A DNA stretch of 64,000 bases from Terrabacter tumescens (GTDB lineage: Bacteria > Actinomycetota > Actinomycetes > Actinomycetales > Dermatophilaceae), in assembly GCF_014646815.1 (NCBI RefSeq), contig NZ_BMNZ01000001.1:310001-374000 (forward strand), read 5' to 3'. The position numbers were made by a program, and so were the translations under genes. Shown piece by piece: positions 35,515-43,339 of this stretch (within the stretch, counting starts at the first letter, position 1; the number at the start of each line of letters is the position of its first letter). Below the pieces are notes generated by a model that saw only the letters and a list, made by a program, of their open reading frames with translations, had not been told where the DNA came from and searched no databases.

Positions 35515-38340
35515 ATGGTCGAGGTGGTTGCTGACGTGGTGCGCGCGCTCGAGCGCGCCGGGCTCGAGGTCCGCGCCGACGCGGGGACGCGCAGCATGTA
35601 CTCCTCCGACGCCTCGCTCTACCGCATCCCCCCGCTCGCCGTCGTGCGACCGCGTGGCGTCGACGACGTCGCCGCCACCCTGGCCGTCGCGCGCGAGACG
35701 GGCGTCCCGGTCACGTCCCGCGGTGCCGGGACGTCGGTAGCGGGCAACGCGGTCGGTCGTGGTGTCGTGCTCGACTTCTCCCGTCACCTGGGCCGCGTGC
35801 TGTCCGTCGACCCCGAGACCCGCACGGCCGTCGTGGAGCCGGGGACCGTGCACGCGGTGCTGCAGAAGGCGGCCGCCCCGCACGGCATACGCTTCGGTCC
35901 CGATCCCTCGACGCACCCACGCTGCACGATCGGCGGGATGATCGGCAACAACGCGTGCGGCTCCCGCTCGCTGGCCTACGGACGCACCTCCGACAACGTC
36001 GCGGGACTCGAGCTCCTCACTGCCGCAGGGCAGTTCCTCTCCACCGGCTACGACGAGAGTGGTATGCCGTGTGCCCGGGGAGCCGACGACGTGATCGCCG
36101 GCGTCCGTGCCGTGATGTCGCGTCACCTCTCGACGGCGCGCACCGAGTTCGACCGTTTCGGGCGACAGGTCTCCGGCTATGCAGCGCACCACCTGCTGCC
36201 CGAGCGCTTCGACCTCACCCAGGCCCTCGTCGGCTCGGAGGGGACGCTCGGCGTCATCACGCAGGCGACCGTCAAGCTCGTCGTCGACGCGCCGGTGCGC
36301 GTCGTCGTCGTCCTCGGCTTCCGCGACATCGTCAGCGCCGGACAGGCCGCGCCCGCAGTCGTCGCGCACGGTCCGACCTCCTGCGAGGGCCTCGACTCCC
36401 GACTCATCGACGTCCTCCGTGCGCGTCGCGGCCCCGATGCGATCCCGCCTCTGCCACGCGGGCAGGCTTGGCTGTTCGTCGAGTTCGCGGGTGAGGACCT
36501 CGGTGAGGTCACCGCCCGAGCCCGCGCGCTGGTCGGGGAGGGCCTCGCTGACGACGCGGTCGTCGTCCAGGACCCGCGCGTGCAGGCACGACTGTGGCGC
36601 ATCCGAGAGGACGGTGCCGGGCTCGCCGGCCGGGCCCCGTCGGGCAAGCCGGCCTGGCCCGGGTGGGAGGACGCCGCGGTGCCGCCCGCTCGGCTGGGGG
36701 AGTACCTCGCCGCCTTCGACGAGCTCGTCAGCTCCTACGGCATGACCTCGGCACCGTTCGGCCACTTCGGCGACGGCTGCATGCACGTCCGGCTCGACCT
36801 GCCGCTCGACCAACCGCACGGCACGGCGACCATGCGCGAGTTCCTCACCGAATCCGCCCGCTTGGTAGGCGGATTCGGAGGATCTCTGTCCGGTGAGCAC
36901 GGCGACGGACGAGCCCGCTCCGAGCTGCTGCCCCACATGTACTCCGCCGACGCGATCGCGCTCTTCGGCGGCATCAAGCACGCCTTCGACCCCGGCAACC
37001 TGCTCAACCCCGGCGTGCTCGTCGATCCCGACCCGGTGGACGCCGACGTGCGACCGGCCGGCCACTTCCCGGTCCTCAGCCTGGCGATGGCCTACCCGCA
37101 CGACGACGGGAACCTCGCCCAGGCGGTGCACCGCTGCACCGGGGTCGGCAAGTGCCGGGCCGACAACTCAGCGGCCGGTGGCGTCATGTGTCCCTCGTAC
37201 CTCGCGACCCGTGAGGAGAAGGACTCCACGCGCGGACGCGCGCGGGTGCTCCAGGAGGTCGTCCGCGGTGAGCTGCCCTGGTCGCACCCGTCCGTCCACG
37301 ACGCGATGGACCTGTGCCTGTCGTGCAAGGGGTGCGCGTCGGACTGTCCCACCGGCATCGACATGGCCACCTACAAGTCCGAGGTGCTGCACCAGACGTA
37401 CCGTCGTCGGCTGCGCCCTCGCTCCCACTACACGCTCGGCAAGTTGCCGATGTGGTCACGCCTCGCCGGACGGGTGCCCGGGGTGGCCAACCGAGCTCTC
37501 ACCCTGCCGCTCCTCAAGCCCGTGGCCCTGTGGATGGCGGGCGTCGACCGCCGACGCACGATCCCGGCCTTCGCCGCGAGGCCTTTCCGTCGCACCTTCG
37601 CGCCACGACGGTCCGAGCTGAAACCCGTTGTGCTGTTTGCCGACTCGTTCACGGACTCCTTCTCGCCCGAGGTGGCCGAGTCCATGGTCCGGGTGCTGCG
37701 CGACGCCGGCTACGAGCCGAGGCTGCCGAGCGGCTCGGTGTGCTGCGGCCTCACCTGGATCACGACGGGACAGCTGGACTCGGCCAGGAGCATCCTGCGG
37801 AAGACCGTCGCCGCGCTCGCCCCCGACGCGCGGGCCGGCATCCCCGTCGTCGGCATCGAGCCGTCCTGCACGGCGGTGCTGCGCTCGGACATCCACGAGC
37901 TGCTCCCCGGCGACGAGGACGCCGCCCTCGTGGCGTCGAGCGTCCGCACGCTGTCGGAGCTGCTCGCCGAGACGCCGGACTGGACGGCCCCGGACCTGAC
38001 GGGCACGACCGTCGTGGCCCAGCCGCACTGCCACCACCACGCGGTCCTCGGCTGGAAGGCCGACGCCGACCTGCTCGCCGCCACCGGAGCGACGGTCCAG
38101 ACCCTGTCCGGCTGTTGCGGGCTCGCCGGCAACTTCGGGGTCGAGATCGGCCACTACGAGGTGTCGGTCGCCGTGGCGGGCCAGAACCTGCTGCCCGCGA
38201 TCGACGCGGCGCCCGATGCGGTCGTGCTGGCCGACGGCTTCTCGTGCCGCACCCAGGTGGCGGACCTGCGCGAACGGCCGTCCGTGCATCTGGCGCAGCT
38301 CCTCGACGCGGCACGTCCGGGCGGTTCCTCCACAGGGTGA
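35515..38340 (+). CDS. FAD-linked and Fe-S D-2-hydroxyacid (D-lactate-type) dehydrogenase
   Basis: A 941-residue fusion. Residues 30-480 are a GlcD/DLD-type FAD oxidase (PVTSRGAGTSVAGNAVG; GGMIGNNACGSRSLAYG; C-terminal GEHGDGRARSE). Then an Fe-S module with CTGVGKCR, GVMCPSY and CLSCKGCASDCPTGID, and a GlcF-like region with CCG motifs (SVCCGLTW, EPSCTAVL, GCCGLAGNFG). It would oxidise D-lactate or a related acid and pass electrons to the membrane chain. ATG 35515 is set by the palindromic promoter; the ATG at 35497 would lie inside the operator. The GntR gene alongside suggests substrate induction. Confidence 0.9.
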   Translation: MVEVVADVVRALERAGLEVRADAGTRSMYSSDASLYRIPPLAVVRPRGVDDVAATLAVARETGVPVTSRGAGTSVAGNAVGRGVVLDFSRHLGRVLSVDPETRTAVVEPGTVHAVLQKAAAPHGIRFGPDPSTHPRCTIGGMIGNNACGSRSLAYGRTSDNVAGLELLTAAGQFLSTGYDESGMPCARGADDVIAGVRAVMSRHLSTARTEFDRFGRQVSGYAAHHLLPERFDLTQALVGSEGTLGVITQATVKLVVDAPVRVVVVLGFRDIVSAGQAAPAVVAHGPTSCEGLDSRLIDVLRARRGPDAIPPLPRGQAWLFVEFAGEDLGEVTARARALVGEGLADDAVVVQDPRVQARLWRIREDGAGLAGRAPSGKPAWPGWEDAAVPPARLGEYLAAFDELVSSYGMTSAPFGHFGDGCMHVRLDLPLDQPHGTATMREFLTESARLVGGFGGSLSGEHGDGRARSELLPHMYSADAIALFGGIKHAFDPGNLLNPGVLVDPDPVDADVRPAGHFPVLSLAMAYPHDDGNLAQAVHRCTGVGKCRADNSAAGGVMCPSYLATREEKDSTRGRARVLQEVVRGELPWSHPSVHDAMDLCLSCKGCASDCPTGIDMATYKSEVLHQTYRRRLRPRSHYTLGKLPMWSRLAGRVPGVANRALTLPLLKPVALWMAGVDRRRTIPAFAARPFRRTFAPRRSELKPVVLFADSFTDSFSPEVAESMVRVLRDAGYEPRLPSGSVCCGLTWITTGQLDSARSILRKTVAALAPDARAGIPVVGIEPSCTAVLRSDIHELLPGDEDAALVASSVRTLSELLAETPDWTAPDLTGTTVVAQPHCHHHAVLGWKADADLLAATGATVQTLSGCCGLAGNFGVEIGHYEVSVAVAGQNLLPAIDAAPDAVVLADGFSCRTQVADLRERPSVHLAQLLDAARPGGSSTG

Positions 38341-38418
38341 TCCGACGCGCGGGCACCGGCACGGGGATGGCCGGGCGTCCGCACTGCGCGTCGCGAGTCG
38401 GTCGCCTAGCGTGGGCAC

Positions 38419-38805
38419 GTGGTCACCTCCGGCTTGGTCAACGTGTTCACCCAGGACATCGAGAAGGCTCTGGGCTTCTACCAAGGCGTGCTCGGGCTGC
38501 CCGAGTACTTTCGGACGCCGAGGGAGGGAGTCCCCGAGCACGTCGAGATGAGGGCCGGTGGCTTCGTCCTGGCGATCAGCTCGGCAGAGGCGGCGAAGCG
38601 CGTGCACGGTATCGAGGTCGAGACCGGGCGCGCGGCGATGTCGCTCGTCTTCTGGGTCGACGACGTGGACGCCACGTTCCACGCGGTCACGGCCGCAGGC
38701 GTGACCGCGCTGACGGCCCCGCACGACACCGGCAACGGCAACCGCAACGCCGTCGTGCGTGACCCCGACGGCACGCTCGTCGAGTTCGTCGCCAAGCGGT
38801 CCTGA
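38419..38805 (+). CDS. VOC (glyoxalase/bleomycin resistance) family protein
   Basis: A 128-residue protein with the two beta-alpha-beta-beta-beta units of the VOC fold: FTQDIEKALGFYQGVLGLPEYF and VFWVDDVDATFHAVTAAGVTAL, ending RDPDGTLVEFVAKRS. The last glutamate is the usual metal ligand position, but the substrate is unknown. TAGCGT and six bases precede GTG 38419, so it is probably leaderless. Confidence 0.82.
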   Translation: MVTSGLVNVFTQDIEKALGFYQGVLGLPEYFRTPREGVPEHVEMRAGGFVLAISSAEAAKRVHGIEVETGRAAMSLVFWVDDVDATFHAVTAAGVTALTAPHDTGNGNRNAVVRDPDGTLVEFVAKRS

Positions 38806-38894
38806 GCGGCCAATCACCTCGCGGGCCAGTTCATCTGCAAAGCCCAGGGTCAAGGCTGGCCTCGTGCGTCGCCCCGGCCACTAGTGTCGCTCAC

Positions 38895-39158
38895 ATGACA
38901 ACCTTCAGGACGGTGCTCGAGTCCACCGGCGGCAACAACGTCGGCATCGTGGTGCCCGAGTCGACCGTGCTGGCGTTCGGCCGCGGGAAGCGCGTGCCGG
39001 TCATCGTCACGATCGACGGTGGTTACACCTATCGGACGACCATCGGGGTCATGGACGGCCGCTACCTCGTCTCGTTCAACGCGGAGACCCGGAAGCAGAC
39101 CGGCCGCGGCGCCGGCGACGAGGTCGAGGTCGATCTCGTCGCCGATCCGGAGCGCTGA
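38895..39158 (+). CDS. DUF1905 family protein
   Basis: An 87-residue single-domain protein with the DUF1905 features VGIVVPESTVLAFGRGKRVPV, GYTYRTTIGVMDGRYLVSF and AGDEVEVDLVADPER. This small beta-rich domain is common in actinobacteria, sometimes fused to a YdeI-like OmdA domain; its role is not known. TAGTGT and seven bases precede the ATG, which fits a leaderless message. Confidence 0.82.
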   Translation: MTTFRTVLESTGGNNVGIVVPESTVLAFGRGKRVPVIVTIDGGYTYRTTIGVMDGRYLVSFNAETRKQTGRGAGDEVEVDLVADPER

Positions 39159-39174
39159 GCTCGGCCGTCGCCGA

Positions 39175-39594
39175 TCAGGCGCCGGACTGCCGCGCCGTGG
39201 CCCGCGGCCGGGGCCGTCCATCCGGTCGGGCGTCGATCTCCCTGCGCAGCCGGGTGTTCTCGTCCTGCAGGTCGAGCAGCATGCCGACGCCGGTGAGGTT
39301 GACGCCGGTCGCCATGAGCTCGGCGATCCGCCGCAGCCTCGTCACGTCGTTGGCGCTGTAGCGGCGTGTGCCTCCACTCGTGCGGTCCGGGGTCAGCAGG
39401 CCTCGTGACTCGTAGAGCCTCAGGCTCTGCGCCTCGAGGCCGACGAGCTCGGCGGCCACGGTGATGCCGTACACGCCACGATCGAGGTCGTCCTCAGGGT
39501 CGTTCGCAGGGTCGTTCGCGGGGTCGTTCGCAGGGTCGTTCGCAGGGGCGTTCGCGGGGTCGTTGGCGGGGTCGGAATCGGGTCGGCTCGGCAC
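39175..39594 (-). CDS. MerR-family regulator, HspR-like
   Basis: A 139-residue protein. After a low-complexity N-terminus of DPAN repeats, a MerR helix-turn-helix follows (YGITVAAELVGLEAQSLRLYESRGLLTPDRTSGGTRRYSANDV) and a short coiled coil (LLDLQDENTRLRREI). This is the HspR pattern, a repressor of chaperone genes. It faces hsp20 across an AT-rich operator-like stretch. GTG 39594 is chosen for its AGGAGG 9 nt upstream; an upstream GTG frame reaching 39666 would overlap the promoter. Confidence 0.82.
   Translation of the reverse strand: MPSRPDSDPANDPANAPANDPANDPANDPANDPEDDLDRGVYGITVAAELVGLEAQSLRLYESRGLLTPDRTSGGTRRYSANDVTRLRRIAELMATGVNLTGVGMLLDLQDENTRLRREIDARPDGRPRPRATARQSGA
39496..39567. repeat. 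Six 12-bp tandem repeats inside the HspR-like gene
   Basis: Units of the form AGGGTCGTTCGC at 39496, 39508, 39520, 39532, 39544 and 39556, with one or two base differences. They encode six DPAN/DPAN-like repeats before the DNA-binding domain. A seventh partial unit begins at 39568. The unit keeps the reading frame if copies are gained or lost. Confidence 0.85.
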
Positions 39595-39654
39595 GTCCGC
39601 TCGCCTCCTCTCCTGGGATCCCGTGAGGGGTCCGACGTTCCTCGCCGCGACCTC

Positions 39655-39707
39655 TTGCACGATCATCTCGTGGGTGCTACAAAAAATCTATAGCGCATGC
39701 CATAGAT
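39655..39707 (+). promoter_or_regulatory. hsp20 promoter with inverted-repeat operator
   Basis: TTGCAC (39655-39660) and TACAAA (39678-39683) are 17 bp apart. They are followed by ATCTAT-N10-ATAGAT (39686-39707), a 6-bp inverted repeat in the only AT-rich stretch nearby. The repeat covers the expected start of transcription, so a protein bound there would block the gene. It does not match the HspR box CTTGAGT-N7-ACTCAAG, so the regulator's site may differ. Confidence 0.5.
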
Positions 39708-39765
39708 CGCAACGGGCGATCATGGTCACCGTGGAGCATCACCTGACACGATGGAGGTGAAGACG

Positions 39766-40206
39766 ATGCTGATGCGCACCGACCCCTTCCGAGAGTCCTT
39801 CCGAGACCTGGACCGCGTGGCCCAGCTCGCCTTCGGGGCGGCCGGCACCCTCGCCCGACCCTCGGCCATGCCGATGGACGCCTGGCGCGACGGTGACACC
39901 TTCCACGTCGAGCTCGACCTGCCGGGCGTCGACCCGCGCTCGATCGACCTCGACGTCGAGCGCAACGTCGTGACCGTCAAGGCCGAGCGGCCGCCGCGGG
40001 CGAGCGACGCGGACCTCATCGCCGCCGAGCGTCCGAGGGGCGTCTTCAGCCGGCAGCTCGTGCTCGGCGACAGCCTCGACACCGAGCGCATCGAGGCGAG
40101 CTACGACGCAGGAGTCCTCTCCCTGTCGATCCCTGTGGCGGAGAAGGCCAAGCCGCGCAAGATCGCCATCGCCCAGCAGGACGAGCGTCAGGCCATCACG
40201 AGCTGA
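39766..40206 (+). CDS. Small heat-shock protein, Hsp20/alpha-crystallin family
   Basis: A 146-residue chaperone that binds unfolding proteins. The alpha-crystallin domain runs from about residue 40 to 130: [23 protein letters not shown], a middle [13 protein letters not shown], and the closing [21 protein letters not shown]. The start is ATG 39766, 8 nt after GGAGG; the GTG-frame ATG at 39751 overlaps that Shine-Dalgarno. Its divergent neighbour is the HspR-like regulator, so it is likely heat or stress induced. Confidence 0.92.
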   Translation: MLMRTDPFRESFRDLDRVAQLAFGAAGTLARPSAMPMDAWRDGDTFHVELDLPGVDPRSIDLDVERNVVTVKAERPPRASDADLIAAERPRGVFSRQLVLGDSLDTERIEASYDAGVLSLSIPVAEKAKPRKIAIAQQDERQAITS

Positions 40207-40210
40207 GGCG

Positions 40211-40558
40211 GTGGCGGTCGTGGTCACGCCGATCCTCCCTGACGACCCCTTCCCTGCCGTCGAGCAGGCCGTCGAGGAGGCCGTCGACGAGCTCTTCGTC
40301 GAGCTGATGTGCGCCGACGAGGAGCTGCTGGCCGCCGAGTTCGAGGCGATCGTCGCCGCCGGATGGCCGGAGCAGCCCCGGGTGCCTCCGCCGCGCCGGG
40401 GCGAGCCGACCGAACCGGGCAAGGATCCGGACGGGCGCGTCGTCTCCGAGGCGGTCCGGGTCGCGAGTCGTTCATGGCGTATGCCGTCACGCCAGCCGGA
40501 GCGGGAGCGCTCGCCCCCGCTCGGGCGAGGACCAGCCCGGACGGGTCACCTGAGCTGA
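40211..40558 (+). CDS. Small acidic protein of unknown function
   Basis: A 115-residue protein beginning 4 nt after hsp20. The first half is acidic and helical, with LMCADEELLAAEFEAIVAAGW, a pattern I have seen in small actinobacterial proteins without a named function. The second half is Pro/Arg rich and disordered. Likely cotranscribed with hsp20 and ended by the strong hairpin at 40600-40640. Confidence 0.55.
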   Translation: MAVVVTPILPDDPFPAVEQAVEEAVDELFVELMCADEELLAAEFEAIVAAGWPEQPRVPPPRRGEPTEPGKDPDGRVVSEAVRVASRSWRMPSRQPERERSPPLGRGPARTGHLS

Positions 40559-40599
40559 AGGAGGAGGTGGGTTCACCGAGGTACAGCCACGACACGCAG

Positions 40600-40640
40600 G
40601 TCGCGTCCTCGGGTGGGTTCGTGCCACCCGAGGACGCGAC
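40600..40640. terminator. Perfect 17-bp hairpin between convergent genes
   Basis: GTCGCGTCCTCGGGTGG (40600-40616) pairs without mismatch to CCACCCGAGGACGCGAC (40624-40640) around a 7-nt loop. It sits between the hsp20 operon and the cysteine-rich gene and can stop transcription from both sides. Confidence 0.8.
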
Positions 40641-40655
40641 GTGTGCGCGCGAGGG

Positions 40656-40796
40656 TCAGGCTGCGTGGCTGCAGCGCGAGCAGGTGCAGTCCTCGCAGCT
40701 GCACGAGTCGCACGTGCAGCCTTCAGGGCAGTTGGCGCAGTCGCACGGGCTGTCGGGCTCGGTCTCGATGGGGATGGGTGGGATCTGTCCGCTCAC
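40656..40796 (-). CDS. Metallothionein-like cysteine-rich peptide (46 residues)
   Basis: GTG 40796 opens a 46-codon gene with GAAGGAG 6 nt upstream. Residues 1-17 are proline and acid rich (MSGQIPPIPIETEPDS). From residue 18 there are 10 cysteines in 25 residues in a regular C-x-C-x2-C pattern (CDCANCPEGCTC, then SCSCEDCTC), plus one histidine at 44 and no aromatic residue. That is the profile of a metallothionein, which would bind Cu, Zn or Cd in the cytoplasm. It lies 41 nt after the hemerythrin gene on the same strand and ends before a strong hairpin. I know no exact family for it; MymT of mycobacteria is comparable in size. Confidence 0.8.
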   Translation of the reverse strand: MSGQIPPIPIETEPDSPCDCANCPEGCTCDSCSCEDCTCSRCSHAA

Positions 40797-40837
40797 AGGG
40801 TGCTCCTTCTCTCGATTGCTGGGTATCGCCGGTGTCG

Positions 40838-41335
40838 TCAGGAGACGACGGCGTCGATGGCCTTCTTCATGGCGCTCGGCTGCTCCGGACGTCGCGGAGC
40901 CTTCTTCTTCGCCGCCAGCAGCTCCTCACCGAGCTCCTGCAGCTGCTTGCGCCCGAGCCCCTCTCGGACCTTCGGGAACCAGTCCTGCTCCTCCTCCTGC
41001 ATGTGGTGCTCGACGTTCTCGATGAGGACCGTCGTCTTGGCGTCGAAGCGCTCGTCCGTCGCGTCCATGGTGGAGAGCTCGACGCAGAGCACGTCCGCGA
41101 CGTGGTGCTCCTCGTACGACTCGAGCACGTCGTCCTCGAGGTCGGGCAGCAGCTCACGGACGCGTGGGTACATCACCTCGTTCTCGATGTAGGTGTGCAC
41201 GGTCAGCAGCTCGAGGATCGTGTCGACGATCCCCTGCTTCTGCACGGGCGTCAGGTCGGCCTTGCGAAACGCTCGGAACTGCTTGCGGACCTCCTGGTGG
41301 TCCTCCTTGAGCAGGACGATGGCGTCCGTCGACAT
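40838..41335 (-). CDS. Hemerythrin HHE-domain protein
   Basis: A 165-residue helical protein with the histidine and glutamate ligands of a di-iron hemerythrin fold (LLKEDHQEVRKQF, VHTYIENEVMYP, ESYEEHHVADVL, ENVEHHMQEEEQDWFP). Such proteins bind or sense O2, NO or peroxide, or store iron. A basic C-terminal tail follows (AAKKKAPRRPEQPSAMKK). ATG 41335 has GGAGGAG upstream. It is followed closely by the metallothionein-like gene, so the pair may serve metal or oxidative stress. Confidence 0.9.
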   Translation of the reverse strand: MSTDAIVLLKEDHQEVRKQFRAFRKADLTPVQKQGIVDTILELLTVHTYIENEVMYPRVRELLPDLEDDVLESYEEHHVADVLCVELSTMDATDERFDAKTTVLIENVEHHMQEEEQDWFPKVREGLGRKQLQELGEELLAAKKKAPRRPEQPSAMKKAIDAVVS

Positions 41336-41585
41336 GTGGGCTCCTCCGGGTGTGGCTCATCTGGTGTCGGGGCGCCGGTGGCTGCCCCTCGTGGTTCTCG
41401 TACCCATCCCGCCCGACGGCCAACGAGCTCCCTCTGCGCGCGAGCCCGTCCGTGGACCGCACCGGGTGCGTGGCGTGACCGGCATGAGGTCCCCGGTTGG
41501 GTCGGCGCGTGGTGGGTACCCGTCAGGCACCCGGCAGCGGGACCGGGCGCCCCTCGGGGGCGTCCGTCGACGAGGAGGAGTCTGC

Positions 41586-42380
41586 GTGTCGTTCGAACCC
41601 ACTGAGGCAGGACCCGGCCGTGCAACCGCCGAACCAGCAGGCCCGCAGGTCGCGGAGCTCGTGCTCGTGCGCCACGGCGAGAGCGTCGGCAACGTCGCCG
41701 ACGACGATGCTCGCCGACGCGGCGCCGGTCGCCTGGAGCTCGACACCCGGGACCCTGACACCCCGCTGTCCGAGCGCGGAGAACGACAGGCGCAGGTGCT
41801 CGCCCGCCATGTGGCGACGGGTGAAGCCGACGCACCCGAGGTGGTGCTCTCCTCGCCGTACGCCAGGGCTGCCTCGACGGCGCACGTCGTCGCCTCGGCG
41901 GTCGGGCTCGACCCCGTCCTCGACGAGCGGCTGCGCGAGCGTGACCTCGGCATCCTCGACGGGCTCACCGGCGTCGGGATCCGCGAGACCCTGCCGGACG
42001 AGGCGGAGCGGCGGGCCCGTCTGGGGAAGTTCTACTACCGGCCGCCGGGAGGTGAGAGCTGGACCGACGTCGCGCTGCGGGTGCGCCACGTCGTCCGCGA
42101 CCTCGCACAGGTCTACCCGGACCGCCGGGTGTGGGTCTTCACCCACCAGGCGGTGATCATGAGCTTCCGGCTCGTGCTCGAGGGGCTCGACGAGCAGACC
42201 CTCCTCGACGTCGACCGCAACGAGCCGCTGGGCAACTGCTCGCTGACCCGCTACCGGCGCCGGGACGGCGCGAGCCTCGAGCTCGTCAGCTTCGCAGACA
42301 CCCGGCACCTCGACGTCTCGGCGGTGGAGAACACCCGTGAGCCCACGCCCGAGCCCGCCGTAGAACGAGGGAGCGCCTGA
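41586..42380 (+). CDS. Histidine phosphatase family protein
   Basis: A 264-residue phosphoglycerate-mutase-like enzyme. LVLVRHGESVGN gives the phospho-accepting histidine at residue 30; SSPYARAASTA and the second histidine in VWVFTHQAVIMSFR complete the site, and RERDLGILDGLTG holds the catalytic glutamate region. The substrate is open. GTG 41586 has GGAGGAG upstream. It lies 1 nt before the NAD(P)HX dehydratase gene and both are probably one operon. Confidence 0.87.
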   Translation: MSFEPTEAGPGRATAEPAGPQVAELVLVRHGESVGNVADDDARRRGAGRLELDTRDPDTPLSERGERQAQVLARHVATGEADAPEVVLSSPYARAASTAHVVASAVGLDPVLDERLRERDLGILDGLTGVGIRETLPDEAERRARLGKFYYRPPGGESWTDVALRVRHVVRDLAQVYPDRRVWVFTHQAVIMSFRLVLEGLDEQTLLDVDRNEPLGNCSLTRYRRRDGASLELVSFADTRHLDVSAVENTREPTPEPAVERGSA

Positions 42381-42381
42381 C

Positions 42382-43278
42382 ATGCAGAACGAGACACCCG
42401 TGCCCGTCGACCCTCAGCTGCTGCGGAGCATGCCGCTGCCGGCCACCGACGGGGACAAGTCCGCGCGCGGCACGGTGCTGGTGGTCGGAGGCGCCCGCCA
42501 GACACCGGGAGCCGTCCTGCTGGCCGCCGAGACCGCGCTGCGCCTCGGTGCCGGCAAGGTGCAGGTCGCCACGGCCGAGGACACCGCGGCCGCGGTGGCC
42601 GCAGCGCTGCCGGAGGCCTTCGTCGAGCCCCTGCCCGCCACGAACGACGGGGAGCTCGCCGTTGCCGGTGCCGACCGCGTGGTCGAGCTCGCCGAAGGCG
42701 CCGACGTCGTGCTGGCCGGTTGCGGACTCGGGGACCCTGAGGCCGCGAATCTCTTCCTGGCGCACGTCATCCCGCAGATCGAGGTCGACCTCGTCCTCGA
42801 CGCGCTCGGGACGGCCTATCTGACGGACCGCGCCGACGGAGTGCGTCATCTCGCGGGCCGGGTGCTGCTCACCCCCAACGTCACCGAGGTCGCCGCCATG
42901 CTGGGACGGTCCGAGAAGGCGGTCGAGAAGGACCTGCTCTCTGCAGTCCGCGAGCTCGCGGAAGCGACAGGGGCCGTCGTCCTCAGCGGCAGCGACACCT
43001 CCTACGTCGCCACGGCTGACGGTGACGCCTGGTGCTCCGACGCCGGCCCGACCTCGCTCGCCACAGCGGGCTCCGGTGACGTCAAGGCAGGCGCCGTCGC
43101 CGGACTGGTGGGGCGGGGCGCATCTCCCCAGGTGGCGGCTCTGTGGGGCGCGTGGATCCACGCCCGGGCGGGGGAGCGCCTCGAGCGGTCACGACCGGGA
43201 TTCCTGGCCCGTGACGTCGTCCTGGCGATCCCCGAGGAGCTGGCCAGGACGGAGACGGAGCAGCACGGCCGGGACTGA
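42382..43278 (+). CDS. nnrD: ADP/ATP-dependent NAD(P)H-hydrate dehydratase
   Basis: A 298-residue protein of the YjeF C-terminal/CARKD family that repairs hydrated NADH and NADPH. GTVLVVGGARQTPGAVLLAA and the phosphate loop TAGSGDVKAGAVAGLVG are the signatures; LLTPNVTEVAAMLG is the conserved middle. The N-terminal epimerase domain (NnrE) present in many bifunctional homologues is absent, and no separate nnrE is nearby. Confidence 0.87.
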   Translation: MQNETPVPVDPQLLRSMPLPATDGDKSARGTVLVVGGARQTPGAVLLAAETALRLGAGKVQVATAEDTAAAVAAALPEAFVEPLPATNDGELAVAGADRVVELAEGADVVLAGCGLGDPEAANLFLAHVIPQIEVDLVLDALGTAYLTDRADGVRHLAGRVLLTPNVTEVAAMLGRSEKAVEKDLLSAVRELAEATGAVVLSGSDTSYVATADGDAWCSDAGPTSLATAGSGDVKAGAVAGLVGRGASPQVAALWGAWIHARAGERLERSRPGFLARDVVLAIPEELARTETEQHGRD

Positions 43279-43339
43279 AGCCCCGCGTGCCCTGCTCGCC
43301 CGGGGTGGACGCCCGTCCGGGAGGCCGGCCGTGACGGGA

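Noticed and set aside
39496-39567. Regular repeats considered as a CRISPR array
   Set aside because: The units are 12 bp with no spacers and lie in a coding frame; no cas gene is near.
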